DNA from: Aestuariibacter sp. GS-14
GTDB taxonomy: Bacteria > Pseudomonadota > Gammaproteobacteria > Enterobacterales > Alteromonadaceae
DNA: 64,000 nucleotides
Assembly (NCBI RefSeq): GCF_006494365.1
Contig: NZ_VHIP01000014.1
Span: 1-64,000, forward strand
Direction of reading: 5' to 3'
How positions within the stretch are numbered: position 1 is the stretch's first letter; each line of letters opens with the position of its first letter. Position numbers and translations under genes: made by a program. Under the pieces are notes generated by a model. It searched no databases. It saw only the letters and a program-made list of their open reading frames with translations, and was not told the DNA's origin. Positions 1 to 10,775 of the stretch are shown here, piece by piece.

Positions 1-55
1 CCATGTAACAGTAGAACACCGCCCGCGCCGGCTACGGGGCTCCCAATTAAAAGAA

Positions 56-83
56 AGGCCCACTCGATTGAGTGGGCTTTTTT
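56..83 (+). terminator. Rho-independent terminator of an upstream gene
   Basis: An 8-bp stem, GCCCACTC pairing with GAGTGGGC around a GATT loop, is followed by six T residues on the plus strand. This is a canonical intrinsic terminator for transcription entering from the left of the window. Confidence 0.85.
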
Positions 84-102
84 GTTTCTGCAAATCAACG
101 GG

Positions 103-195
103 CTTCCTGAAAAGTGCAAAGCAAAAGAATCGTCTTCACGCAAAGTGCAAAACCTCACACCTGTCTTCCCGGAAAGTGCGCAGCACTTGTCCGGG
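103..195. repeat. Degenerate 31-bp tandem repeat, three copies
   Basis: Three units start at exactly 31-base intervals (103, 134 and 165). Each begins CTTC and carries AAAGTGC at the same offset, while the second half of the unit diverges. A further AAAAGTGCAAGG lies out of register near 275. It sits between the terminator and the chorismate-lyase-like gene. It could be a set of repeated protein-binding sites or a decayed minisatellite; the sequence does not say which. Confidence 0.55.
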
Positions 196-346
196 ACCTT
201 TGGTAAATAATCACTAAAGCAAACCATCCTGTTTGATACGCTCGCGTCTCTATGCCCGGAATTCACATAGAGGTTAAAAGTGCAAGGCGGTTTTAGCGGC
301 TAAGTGATATATTAGCGCTGATAAATACAATTCGGGTTAATCAGGT

Positions 347-925
347 TTGATACAGAAACTTTTTAAAACCAAAGGGTTTGTGCAGGGAAATATTGTGGTG
401 AATGCAAAGGGCCATAATATCGATCTGTCCGCTTTTCCACCGTTTTTGCGAACATTACTTGTAACAGATGGTACCGTAACGAAATCTATAGAGGCTTATT
501 ATTGGGAGCGAGTAAATGTTCACAGTTTGCTTCACCAGCGCATTGATAAGCCGGAGTGTAAATCCAGTCATATATCGAACAGTAACAGTCAGTATTTACA
601 TCGAAAGGTGCTGTTAACCGGGCAGGAAAGCAAGCGTACCTATGCTTCAGCCGATTCTTATATATTACTGGACGTTCTCCCAGCAAACACCGCGCAACGC
701 CTGGTGGAGAATAAGATTGGAATTGGCGAGCTGTTGCGTGACGAAGGTGTGGAGTCTTATCGCGAAATTCTCGACCTGGGTGTTGAAGCTGCTACTGAAT
801 CCTTCTGGAAGTCAGATGAAGAACTCGCTTACAGAACATACGTTATTCATATTAATGACAAACCCGCGATAGAAATTACTGAGTGGTTTCCCATTGATCT
901 CTACCGCGATACGCCGATTAATTAA
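347..925 (+). CDS. Chorismate pyruvate-lyase-like protein (DUF98/UbiC-like)
   Basis: 192-residue soluble protein resembling the DUF98 branch of the chorismate-lyase fold. The N-terminal segment reads PPFLRTLLVTDGTVTKSIEA, close to the family signature that opens the first beta strands, and later GIGELLRDEG and the following REIL match the conserved helix-and-strand region. Family members remove pyruvate from chorismate to make 4-hydroxybenzoate, the ubiquinone head-group precursor. Whether this member does so is inference. The start is TTG with only a weak CAGG upstream; no better start lies nearby. The end overlaps the convergent gmhA by 8 bases. Proximity to the heptose genes suggests no shared pathway, so a different small-acid substrate is possible. 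Confidence 0.6.
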   Translation: MIQKLFKTKGFVQGNIVVNAKGHNIDLSAFPPFLRTLLVTDGTVTKSIEAYYWERVNVHSLLHQRIDKPECKSSHISNSNSQYLHRKVLLTGQESKRTYASADSYILLDVLPANTAQRLVENKIGIGELLRDEGVESYREILDLGVEAATESFWKSDEELAYRTYVIHINDKPAIEITEWFPIDLYRDTPIN

Positions 926-1502
926 AATATCGTTCTTCTACCTGACCACAAAGAATGTGCCCTAGCAAAATATGGCACTCCTGAATGCGCGCTGTGTTGT
1001 TAGAAGGGATCTGAATGGTAGGGCAGAGACTGTCCATTTTACCGGCGCCTTTGCCTGTCCAGCCCCAGGTCTTAATGCCTTTTTCGTTGGCTACTTTTAC
1101 CGCTTCAACCACGTTTTTACTATTACCACTGGTAGAAATAGCGATAAACACATCGTCTGTGGATGCAATGCTATCCAATTCACGTGAGAAGATATATTCA
1201 AATCCGTAGTCGTTACCAATTGCACTGAGTGTTGAACTGTTGGTTCCCAAAGCCAGAGACGGTAGTGATCTTCGTTCTTTTTCAAAGCGAGCGGTGAATT
1301 CAGCAGACAAATGCTGAGCGTCTGCAAAGCTTCCGCCATTACCACAAAATATCACTTTTCCGCCTTGCTTTAATGAGTTCAGGCAAGCGTTAATCAAGGC
1401 ATCAAATTCGGCCAGTAATACGTCATCGTTTAACAATAATTCTTTGGTTGCAATAGAGTCTTTAATTTTGGCTTTAATCGTGTCTGACATGGGCAATTTC
1501 AT
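918..1502 (-). CDS. gmhA: Sedoheptulose-7-phosphate isomerase GmhA
   Basis: 194-residue cytoplasmic SIS-domain protein, close to the usual 192-197 residues of GmhA. It converts D-sedoheptulose 7-phosphate to D-glycero-D-manno-heptose 7-phosphate, the first step of lipopolysaccharide-core heptose synthesis. Visible signatures are the phosphosugar loop ICTSGNS-type (here IAISTSGNS, near residue 122), FCGNGGSFADAQHLSAE with the conserved Ser and His, and QECHILLGHILC at the C-terminus containing the catalytic-region His and Glu. It is divergent from gmhB with about 115 bases between, so both heptose steps could be co-controlled. An alternative start is the Met at residue 5; neither has a strong ribosome-binding site. 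Confidence 0.9.
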   Translation of the reverse strand: MKLPMSDTIKAKIKDSIATKELLLNDDVLLAEFDALINACLNSLKQGGKVIFCGNGGSFADAQHLSAEFTARFEKERRSLPSLALGTNSSTLSAIGNDYGFEYIFSRELDSIASTDDVFIAISTSGNSKNVVEAVKVANEKGIKTWGWTGKGAGKMDSLCPTIQIPSNNTARIQECHILLGHILCGQVEERYFN

Positions 1503-1617
1503 ATATTTGTGTTTTCCGTAGTATATATGGTTAGCGATGATGGTGCTTGTTGTATCCGAAAATAATGTGAACTACGGTATACTCTTTACCATTTCCAGAC
1601 ACGGGTATGCATTTACA

Positions 1618-2160
1618 GTGAAGGCGTTTTTCTTAGATCGGGACGGTGTGATTAATATTGATCATGGATACCTCTCTTCACCAGAGCAGTTTGATTTTAA
1701 TCCTGGCGTATTTGAGGCGTGCAAGATCATCAAAGAAGCAGGCTTTGCTATTTTTATCGTTACCAACCAATCAGGTATTGCCCGAGGCTACTTTAGTGAA
1801 GGGGCGTATCAAACACTCAACAAGTGGATGTTAGGGCAATTTTCAAAACAGGGTATTACCATTGATGCAGTGTATTATTGCCCGCATCACGCTACCCATG
1901 GCATAGGTGATTATCTGCAAGACTGTGACTGCCGAAAACCCAAGCCAGGTATGTTGCTTAAAGCGAAACAAGAATTTGGCGTAGATATGGCGGCGTCCGT
2001 AATGATCGGAGACAAATTGTCAGATGTTGAAGCGGGGCACAATGCCGGTATCAGCAAATGCTATTTGATTGACTCGCAACCGCATTCGCGAACAGAAACA
2101 ACAGGCTATGATGTGGCCGGTTCTTTACTTAATGCTGTTCGTAAGGCCATAAAGAATTAG
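1618..2160 (+). CDS. gmhB: D,D-heptose 1,7-bisphosphate phosphatase GmhB
   Basis: HAD-superfamily phosphatase of about 180 residues that removes the 7-phosphate from heptose bisphosphate in the ADP-heptose pathway. HAD motif I is FLDRDGVIN at the very N-terminus, motif II is VTNQSGIARG, and motif IV is MIGDKLSDVEAG. The zinc-binding loop shows CPHH followed by CDCRKPKPG, typical of GmhB. The open frame extends 27 codons upstream, but family proteins start just before FLDRDG, so I chose GTG at 1618 (encoding MKAFFLDRDG); no strong ribosome-binding site decides this. A TATACT box at 1578-1583 is a possible -10 element. It is transcribed away from gmhA. Confidence 0.88.
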   Translation: MKAFFLDRDGVINIDHGYLSSPEQFDFNPGVFEACKIIKEAGFAIFIVTNQSGIARGYFSEGAYQTLNKWMLGQFSKQGITIDAVYYCPHHATHGIGDYLQDCDCRKPKPGMLLKAKQEFGVDMAASVMIGDKLSDVEAGHNAGISKCYLIDSQPHSRTETTGYDVAGSLLNAVRKAIKN

Positions 2161-2162
2161 TT

Positions 2163-2185
2163 AAGGCACGCACTAAACGTGCCTT
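2163..2185. terminator. Bidirectional terminator between gmhB and the barrel gene
   Basis: AAGGCACG pairs with CGTGCCTT around a 7-base loop, with T residues after the stem on the plus strand and A residues before it. It lies between convergent genes and can serve both. Confidence 0.7.
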
Positions 2186-2199
2186 TGAGTCAGGTAGGT

Positions 2200-2718
2200 T
2201 TAGAAACCTACACTCACACCCAGAGAAAGTACGTCTGTACCACTGTAGGATTCATAGCGTAACTCAAGTGATGTGCTCTCACTCACTTGATAACCCATGC
2301 CGCCACCAATGCCAAATTCCCAATCACCGTCTGAATCAGACTCAGAGTATTCTTCTATGGTGTAACCGATTTTCGCGTAGGCATAAGACGGGTTCGCAAA
2401 CACATAAAACTGGTCGGTTAATTCGTATTGTGCACGAACGGAAAGTGCAGTAAACATGTCCAAATCGATTTTAACATCGGTGTAAAATACTCTTACTGTA
2501 TCGTCAGTAATACCCACACCCAAACGCAATTCAGGCATGATGGTTAACTGGTCTGATACAACGTAGTCATAGCTGACATGACCAACGATACCGCCCAATG
2601 AAATATCTAAACCCTCTTCGCTGTCAGACAGGTTAAGGTAGGATAAGCCAGCGTTCCAATCGGCATTGGCAGAAGCAGAGGCAGTGGCTAACAGGCAAGC
2701 TAATAGTGTTTTTCTCAT
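2200..2718 (-). CDS. Small outer-membrane beta-barrel protein, opacity type
   Basis: 172-residue exported protein. The start at 2718 is chosen because it follows AAAGGACC at good spacing and gives a clean signal peptide (MRKTLLACLLATASASANA, cleavage expected after ANA). The mature part has alternating hydrophobic and polar strands, many Tyr and Gly, and ends in the strand LSLGVSVGF with a C-terminal Phe, the usual BAM recognition signature. Size and strand pattern fit an eight-stranded OmpX/Opa-like barrel. No specific function can be assigned. A poor TATAAA box lies at 2793-2798 on the minus strand with TTGCAA at 2814-2819. Confidence 0.7.
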   Translation of the reverse strand: MRKTLLACLLATASASANADWNAGLSYLNLSDSEEGLDISLGGIVGHVSYDYVVSDQLTIMPELRLGVGITDDTVRVFYTDVKIDLDMFTALSVRAQYELTDQFYVFANPSYAYAKIGYTIEEYSESDSDGDWEFGIGGGMGYQVSESTSLELRYESYSGTDVLSLGVSVGF

Positions 2719-2924
2719 TTGAGGTCCTTTCTCTAAGAGTGAATAGTTGAATGAACATGCCATTTGTTGAGTGCATGTCACTAAGCGCATGTTTTATAGT
2801 AGAAATTAACGTTTTGCAAAGTAAATACCGGGTCAGATTTGTAACCATTTATTACCTGCAGGAAAATTGAAACTATTAGTGTGAATTTGCTGGAAATAAA
2901 TGGGAAACAATTGGTTTGGATATG

Positions 2925-2948
2925 AAAAAGGGGCATAAAGCCCCTTTT
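2925..2948 (-). terminator. fadA terminator
   Basis: AAAAGGGGC pairs with GCCCCTTTT around ATAAA, giving T-runs on both strands. It lies 23 bases past the fadA stop codon and ends the fadBA transcript. Confidence 0.85.
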
Positions 2949-2970
2949 AATTGTGTTTACACTGTGAGGG

Positions 2971-4137
<1,167 letters not shown>

Positions 4138-4154
4138 CTATTCTCCTAAGGTGA

Positions 4155-6305
4155 TTAAGCGAAGTAAGATTTACCAGCAGCGGCCATTTCGCGAACGCCA
4201 TCTGTAATTTGGTAAATCGGCCCAAGGTGAGCGTACTTGTCAGCAAGTTCAACGAAGTTCGCTAATCCCATAGTTTCAATATAACGGAAAATACCACCGC
4301 GGAATGGTGGGAAGCCCAAGCCATACAGCAGCGCCATATCAGCTTCTGCCGCACTCGCTACAATACCTTCTTCCAGGCAACGAATGGCTTCGTTAGCCAT
4401 CGGGATCATCAGGCGAGCGATGATTTCCTCGCTACTAAAGTCTTGTTTGGCCGCTGCGTTTGGCGCAATTAACTCATAGGCTTCCGCAGCCGCTTCTTTA
4501 GACGGACGACCGCGCTTGTCGGTGCCAAAATTGTAGAAACCTTTGCCGTTTTTCTGCCCCAGGCGCTTCGCACTAAACAGAAGGGTTACCGGGTCATTGG
4601 CAATCTTCTGCATGCGCTCGGGGATCCCGTCAGCCATTACTGATGCTGCGTGATCAGCGGTGTCCATACCTACTACATCAAGCAGATATGCCGGGCCCAT
4701 TGGCCAGCCAAATTGTTTTTCCATCACTTTGTCTACGGCAACAAAATCTGCACCGTCTAAAAGTAACTTAGAGAAACCAGCAAAGTACGGGAACAATACG
4801 CGGTTAACCAGGAAGCCTGGGCAGTCGTTTACCACAATTGGCGTTTTACCCATTTGCAATGTAGCAGCAACTACCGCTGCAATGGTGTCGTCCGTGGTTT
4901 TTTCACCGCGAATAATTTCTACCAGCGGCATGCGATGCACTGGGTTGAAGAAGTGCATACCACAGAAGCGCTCGGGCTTTTTAAGGCTTTCTGCTAGCTG
5001 GTTAATCGAAATAGTAGAGGTGTTTGAACAGATGATCGCGTCTTCGCTAACATGTTGCTCCGTTTCTGCCAACACAATGCCTTTCACTTTTGGATTTTCA
5101 ACAACGGCTTCAATTACCAGGTCGGCATCTTTGATCGCGCTGTATTCAAGAGTAGGGGTAATGGCATTCAGTGTCTTTGCCATGACTTCAGGCGTCACCT
5201 TACCACGCTGCATACCTTTGCCCAGGATCTTGGCGGCTTCTGACAAACCTAAGTCCAGTGCTGGCTGAGCGATGTCTTTCATCACTACCGGTGTGCCTTT
5301 AACTGCACTTTGGTATGCAATACCGCCGCCCATGATACCGGCACCCAGCACTGCATTTTGCTTGATGGCTTTGGTTGATGCTTTAGCCAGCTTCTTACCT
5401 TTGCCTTTTACCAATTGGTCTGCCAGGAAAATCCCGATTTGTGCTTTGGCGGCATCAGTTTTCGCCAGCTTAACAAATCCCTGATTTTCAAGAGCGAGCG
5501 CACCAGCGCGGCCAAGTACAGACGCGTTCTTAACGGTTTCTACCATCATATGCGGCGCAGGATAGTGTTTACCTGCCTGAGCAGCTACAAACGCCTGTGC
5601 AGTAGAGAAGCTCATCATCGCTTCATTCTTGTTTAGCTTAAGTGGAGAGGTTTTCGCTGCGCGACGGGCCTGCCAATTGATTTTACCCGCTGCTGCATCG
5701 GCAACCATGCTGAATGCTGCAGTCAGCAATTTGTCTGGTGTTACGACAGCGTCGACCGCACCTTCTTCAAGTGCTTGCTGACCTTTGCGATCTTTGCCGG
5801 TTGTCATCCACTCCAGCGCATTATCTGAACCGATAATACGGGGTAAACGCACGGTGCCACCAAAGCCGGGCATCAGGCCCAGTTTAACTTCCGGTAAACC
5901 GATAGCCGAAGTCGTGTCAGCAACACGCAGATCGCAGGCAAGCGCCATTTCGCAGCCGCCGCCTAAAGCAAAACCATTAATGGCTGCAATGGTTGGCACA
6001 GGGAGATCTTCAAAGCGATCGAAAACTTGCGAGGTTTTACTTACCCATTCCAGTACTTCTTCTTCTGGTTGGGCGAACATACCGGTAAATTCAGTGATGT
6101 CGGCACCCACGATAAACGCAGGTTTTCCACTGCGAACAACGACACCCTTGATGTCGCTGTTGCCGGCAATGGCCTGGGTCGCTTCATCCAGCTCATTAAT
6201 TGTTTGACGGTCAAATTTATTAACTGAGCCAGCTGCATCAAATACCAGTTCAGCAAAACCGTTATCTAACAGTTTTACCGTTAGATTTTGGCCTTCATAG
6301 ATCAT
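4155..6305 (-). CDS. fadB: Fatty acid oxidation complex subunit alpha FadB
   Basis: 716-residue multifunctional protein (E. coli about 729). The N-terminal crotonase domain (residues 1-190) carries [19 protein letters not shown] and [15 protein letters not shown] with the two catalytic Glu for enoyl-CoA hydration and isomerisation. The middle NAD-binding fold starts [14 protein letters not shown] near residue 317, and [16 protein letters not shown] holds the dehydrogenase His. Two C-terminal 3-hydroxyacyl-CoA dehydrogenase domains follow ([20 protein letters not shown]). It pairs with FadA as an alpha2-beta2 complex in the cytoplasm. The start has GGAG upstream. A PsrA-like palindrome about 100 bases upstream suggests release by long-chain acyl signals. 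Confidence 0.96.
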   Translation of the reverse strand: MIYEGQNLTVKLLDNGFAELVFDAAGSVNKFDRQTINELDEATQAIAGNSDIKGVVVRSGKPAFIVGADITEFTGMFAQPEEEVLEWVSKTSQVFDRFEDLPVPTIAAINGFALGGGCEMALACDLRVADTTSAIGLPEVKLGLMPGFGGTVRLPRIIGSDNALEWMTTGKDRKGQQALEEGAVDAVVTPDKLLTAAFSMVADAAAGKINWQARRAAKTSPLKLNKNEAMMSFSTAQAFVAAQAGKHYPAPHMMVETVKNASVLGRAGALALENQGFVKLAKTDAAKAQIGIFLADQLVKGKGKKLAKASTKAIKQNAVLGAGIMGGGIAYQSAVKGTPVVMKDIAQPALDLGLSEAAKILGKGMQRGKVTPEVMAKTLNAITPTLEYSAIKDADLVIEAVVENPKVKGIVLAETEQHVSEDAIICSNTSTISINQLAESLKKPERFCGMHFFNPVHRMPLVEIIRGEKTTDDTIAAVVAATLQMGKTPIVVNDCPGFLVNRVLFPYFAGFSKLLLDGADFVAVDKVMEKQFGWPMGPAYLLDVVGMDTADHAASVMADGIPERMQKIANDPVTLLFSAKRLGQKNGKGFYNFGTDKRGRPSKEAAAEAYELIAPNAAAKQDFSSEEIIARLMIPMANEAIRCLEEGIVASAAEADMALLYGLGFPPFRGGIFRYIETMGLANFVELADKYAHLGPIYQITDGVREMAAAGKSYFA

Positions 6306-6701
6306 TATTGTCTCCTTTCCGCGAAACGCATGAAGTAAAATTGTAGGGAGGCGCGTACTAGTTATAGACCCTGATTCTTTCCAAAGCAGAGAAAAATTTC
6401 AACTATAATTCAAACAAGTGTTTCAATTTAACGAAGTATATGGTGGCAACTGGTTTAGTTTCAAGCTGTTACCGAGACATTTAATTTATTTATAGATATG
6501 TATAGCATCATCATCAGACACACTTTCAAAATAAATTCCCAACCCTGTATGCTGTGTATTGTCTACAATTCTAATGTGATTCACCGTTTTTGCCCCGTGT
6601 ATAAGGGGAAGTCCATTATGATGATGTAATAAGGGACCTAATATTCAATTCATTATTCGATGCAATGTCGAACAGTTTAGCTATGTAACGAGGGAATGGT
6701 T
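6306..6701. other. Divergent fadB/slt intergenic region
   Basis: About 395 bases, A+T-rich, with no plausible gene. It contains the PsrA-like palindrome on the fadB side. Nearer slt there is a small CCCC/GGGG stem (about 6593-6610). No convincing promoter for slt was identified by eye. Confidence 0.5.
6409..6426. promoter_or_regulatory. PsrA-like operator upstream of fadBA
   Basis: The imperfect palindrome TTCAAACAAGTGTTTCAA lies about 105 bases before fadB. Its half-sites CAAAC and GTTTC resemble the PsrA consensus used for fatty-acid degradation control in Pseudomonas, Shewanella and other gammaproteobacteria. On the minus strand a TATAGT sequence adjoins it and may be the fadB -10 box. 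Assignment to PsrA is inference from family knowledge. Confidence 0.5.
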
Positions 6702-8669
6702 GTGCGTAATAGAAGGTGGCGCTACGTTTTAGTGTTCAGCTTGAAAGTGTTAAGCGGATTAGCCATGTTTGCTCATGCCGGGGATTCGCCTGACCCCAAA
6801 TTGCTTGCTCAGCGCGAACAGTTTTTGCTATTGGAAAAAAACATTGAGGTTATGCAAAAGCGTGATCCCAAAGGATTAGATACTGAGTTAGCATCACTAA
6901 GTGATTACCCCCTCTTACCTTATCTGACACTGCAAACGCTGTCAGAACGATTAGCCAGTTTGCCGGTCTCAGACGTTGATCGCTTTTTTTCCCGTTATGC
7001 TGGTACTCCGCTGGAAACAACGTTGCGAAAGCGTTGGCTCACTGAGCTGGCCAAGCAGTCTTTAGGCAAGCAGTATATTGAAGCTTATCAGCCTCATTTG
7101 GGCACTGTTTACACCTGTCATTATTTGAATTTTCAGTTAGCAGAAACCGAGAATCCGGCGTTTTGGCTGGAACAGGTTAACGATATTTGGTTATCGGGCC
7201 AGTCACGTCCGGATGAATGCGATCCTGTGTTTAAATTGTGGCGACGTGCCGGAATGATGACCATTGACATGGTCATGGCCAGGGCAGAGCTTGTGGCTAA
7301 AGAAGGCAATACCCAGTTATTGGGTTATCTGCAAAGCCGTTTACCACAGACACATCATTATCTTATTGGCCTGTGGCGGCAAATTAAGCGCAATCCGGTA
7401 ACGGTTACCCGGTATCCAAGTTTTCCACTCAAATACACAGAGTATGAATTGCCAGTAATTTATTATGGGATAACCCGATTAGCCTGGCAGGATCCCAACA
7501 AAGCTATTCGTGCTTTTTCGGTATGGCAGAAGAAAATCGAATTCAGCGAGCCACAGCTGCAACAAATCTATAGGGCCATTGCAATTAGCCTTGCCATTGA
7601 TAACGACGAAAAAGCGATGGAGTGGTTAGCTAAGGCCAATGTGCCAGCGGCTGATTCGGATGTGAGGCACTGGCATTTGGCCTATATGTTGCGTCAGCAC
7701 GACTGGCAAGGTGCACTTGGCGTGATAGACAGTGCGCCAACTCAGGAACAGGCCGATGAAGCGTTTCGTTACTGGCGTGCCAGAGGGATTGGCGAGCTTG
7801 ATGCCAGTGCAGCGCAAAATCAGTTGTTTGGTGAGCTGGCCAATGAGAGAAATTACTACGGTTTTCTGGCTAGCGCCAGGCTGGCAAAGCAGCCAGATCT
7901 GGCCACACAGCCATTAACGGTAAGCGATGCCTTACTGGCAAAAGTGAGTTTATATCCTGCGGTGAAGCGCGCAAAAGAATGGTTTGAACTGAGTCGTTAT
8001 GTCGAAGCCCGTCGGGAATGGTCTTATCTGAATAAAAAACTGAATAAAGACGAAAAGCAGGCTGCTACCATTCTGGCCAGTAACTGGGGATGGTACGATC
8101 AGGCTATCTTTGGATTTGCCCGCACCGGCCATTTTGATGATGTGGAACGCAGATTTCCATTGGCGTTTGCCGATCAGTTTCAACAACAGGCATCGCAGCA
8201 CAAGGTTGATCCTGCCATGGCCATGGCGATTGCCAGACGAGAAAGTTCATTTATGGTTGATGCCGTATCGCCGGCAGGAGCCCGTGGATTGATGCAACTG
8301 ATGCCCGATACCGCGAATTACCTCACGTCCTCGCGGGTTGGCACTAACACGCTGTTTGAACCCGATAAAAACGTGTCGCTGGGGATTCAGTATTTAAAAT
8401 ACCTCAATGACAAACTGGGAGAAAACCCGGTGTTGGTAACCGCATCTTACAATGCCGGCTGGCAACGAGTGATGCAATGGCTGCCCGCGGAAGGCGAACA
8501 ACCTTTGGATGTGTGGATTGAAAACATTCCGTACCGGGAAACCCGACACTATGTTAAAGCGGTAATGGCATATCGCTATATCTATCAGAAGCAACTTGGA
8601 CAGTCTTCCGATTTGTTTGATACTTTGAGTCGCATGAAAGTGTCGGCAGACAGCCTGACTTTACCCTGA
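6702..8669 (+). CDS. slt: Soluble lytic murein transglycosylase Slt
   Basis: Periplasmic enzyme of about 655 residues (E. coli Slt70: 645) that cleaves the MurNAc-GlcNAc bond with formation of 1,6-anhydro-MurNAc. A signal peptide (LVFSLKVLSGLAMFAHAG) is followed by a long alpha-helical superhelix. The C-terminal SLT domain holds the catalytic Glu in ARRESSF near residue 512, plus SPAGARGLMQLMP and SYNAGWQRV. GTG at 6702 is preferred over ATG at 6696 because GAGGG (6690-6694) lies 7 bases before the GTG but almost touches the ATG. Its anhydro-muropeptide products could be imported by the AmpG-like permease encoded at 44.9 kb. Confidence 0.93.
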   Translation: MRNRRWRYVLVFSLKVLSGLAMFAHAGDSPDPKLLAQREQFLLLEKNIEVMQKRDPKGLDTELASLSDYPLLPYLTLQTLSERLASLPVSDVDRFFSRYAGTPLETTLRKRWLTELAKQSLGKQYIEAYQPHLGTVYTCHYLNFQLAETENPAFWLEQVNDIWLSGQSRPDECDPVFKLWRRAGMMTIDMVMARAELVAKEGNTQLLGYLQSRLPQTHHYLIGLWRQIKRNPVTVTRYPSFPLKYTEYELPVIYYGITRLAWQDPNKAIRAFSVWQKKIEFSEPQLQQIYRAIAISLAIDNDEKAMEWLAKANVPAADSDVRHWHLAYMLRQHDWQGALGVIDSAPTQEQADEAFRYWRARGIGELDASAAQNQLFGELANERNYYGFLASARLAKQPDLATQPLTVSDALLAKVSLYPAVKRAKEWFELSRYVEARREWSYLNKKLNKDEKQAATILASNWGWYDQAIFGFARTGHFDDVERRFPLAFADQFQQQASQHKVDPAMAMAIARRESSFMVDAVSPAGARGLMQLMPDTANYLTSSRVGTNTLFEPDKNVSLGIQYLKYLNDKLGENPVLVTASYNAGWQRVMQWLPAEGEQPLDVWIENIPYRETRHYVKAVMAYRYIYQKQLGQSSDLFDTLSRMKVSADSLTLP

Positions 8670-8693
8670 TGGCGTGATAGTGTTAGCCGGTAA

Positions 8694-10037
<1,344 letters not shown>

Positions 10038-10052
10038 GCCTGTTAATCATTC

Positions 10053-10775
10053 ATGGCTGAGCCCGCACTGGTATCCCTGCTGTTAATTGCCCTGTGTGCT
10101 GGGCTTGCCATGCCTGCCGGGGCATTACTGGGATGTTATGAGCGGGTTTTTCCCGCCTGGTTAGACGAAGAGCTTCGGCATGGCATTCTGGCGATGGGGG
10201 CTGGCGCATTAATGTCAGCAGTTGCCCTGGTATTGGTGCCAGAAGGTATTCATGCTGTGAGCATTCCCGCTGCCAGTATAAGCTTTCTCGCCGGTTCGCT
10301 GGCATTCATGTGGGCGGATATCTGGCTGGCTAAACATCAGTTTTCGGCAAGTCAACTGGTGTCAATGTTAATTGACTTCATTCCCGAATCCGTTGCTCTT
10401 GGCACCGCAGCCGCGATTGGCAGCGGTAGTCTCTTGTTAGGTGTTCTCGTGGCTGTACAGAACTTTCCTGAAGGCTTTAACGCTTATCGCGAGTTAAAAG
10501 ACCAGGGGCATTTCAGCAACCGTCGTATCATTGGTCTGTTTACGCTTATGGCGTTTAGTGGACCTTTGATGGCGCTTATGGGGTTTTACTGGTTGGCAGA
10601 CTATCCGGCCGTGGTGTCGTGCATTATGTTATTTGCCGCTGGTGGTATTCTGTATTCGCTATTACAGGATATAGCGCCGCAGGTTAAGATGGACAACCAC
10701 TGGGCGCCACCGTTAGGTGGCGTACTGGGATTTATGATTGGTCTGCTGGGCTATATGTTAGAGCGGGGCGGTTAA
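10053..10775 (+). CDS. ZIP-family divalent metal transporter, variant motif
   Basis: 240-residue integral membrane protein with about eight hydrophobic helices and the ZIP (ZupT-like) layout. The helix-4 metal motif usually written HNFPEG is here DFIPES, and the helix-5 motif HNIPEG is QNFPEG. Pro and Glu are kept, but both metal-binding His residues are Asp or Gln. A further VPEG occurs in helix 2. ZIP proteins take up Zn, Mn, Fe or other divalent ions, but with these changes selectivity cannot be read off. The stop overlaps the convergent ispB by 4 bases. It follows pepQ, a metal-dependent peptidase, at 15 bases; a functional link is conceivable but unproven. Confidence 0.75.
   Translation: MAEPALVSLLLIALCAGLAMPAGALLGCYERVFPAWLDEELRHGILAMGAGALMSAVALVLVPEGIHAVSIPAASISFLAGSLAFMWADIWLAKHQFSASQLVSMLIDFIPESVALGTAAAIGSGSLLLGVLVAVQNFPEGFNAYRELKDQGHFSNRRIIGLFTLMAFSGPLMALMGFYWLADYPAVVSCIMLFAAGGILYSLLQDIAPQVKMDNHWAPPLGGVLGFMIGLLGYMLERGG

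Larger units (their letters stand above)
1..346. other. Non-coding leader region at the window edge
   Basis: No convincing coding sequence was seen in the first 346 bases. The stretch holds a terminator (56-83), a degenerate 31-bp tandem triplicate (103-195) and a perfect 7-bp stem with an 11-base loop (248-254 pairing with 266-272). The first 50 bases may be the tail of a gene or RNA lying outside the window, but all three plus frames are stopped or run through the terminator, so I assign nothing to them. No consensus promoter could be placed for the gene at 347. Confidence 0.5.

Noticed and set aside
1-50. Tail of an RNA gene at the window start
   Set aside because: G+C-rich and before a terminator, but no tRNA, tmRNA, RNase P or SRP RNA end could be recognised.
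103-195. Possible CRISPR array
   Set aside because: Units are 31 bases in total with no constant repeat plus variable spacer, only three degenerate copies and no cas genes.
486-686. Minus-strand frame inside the chorismate-lyase-like gene
   Set aside because: No start signal and no recognisable protein character; shadow frame.
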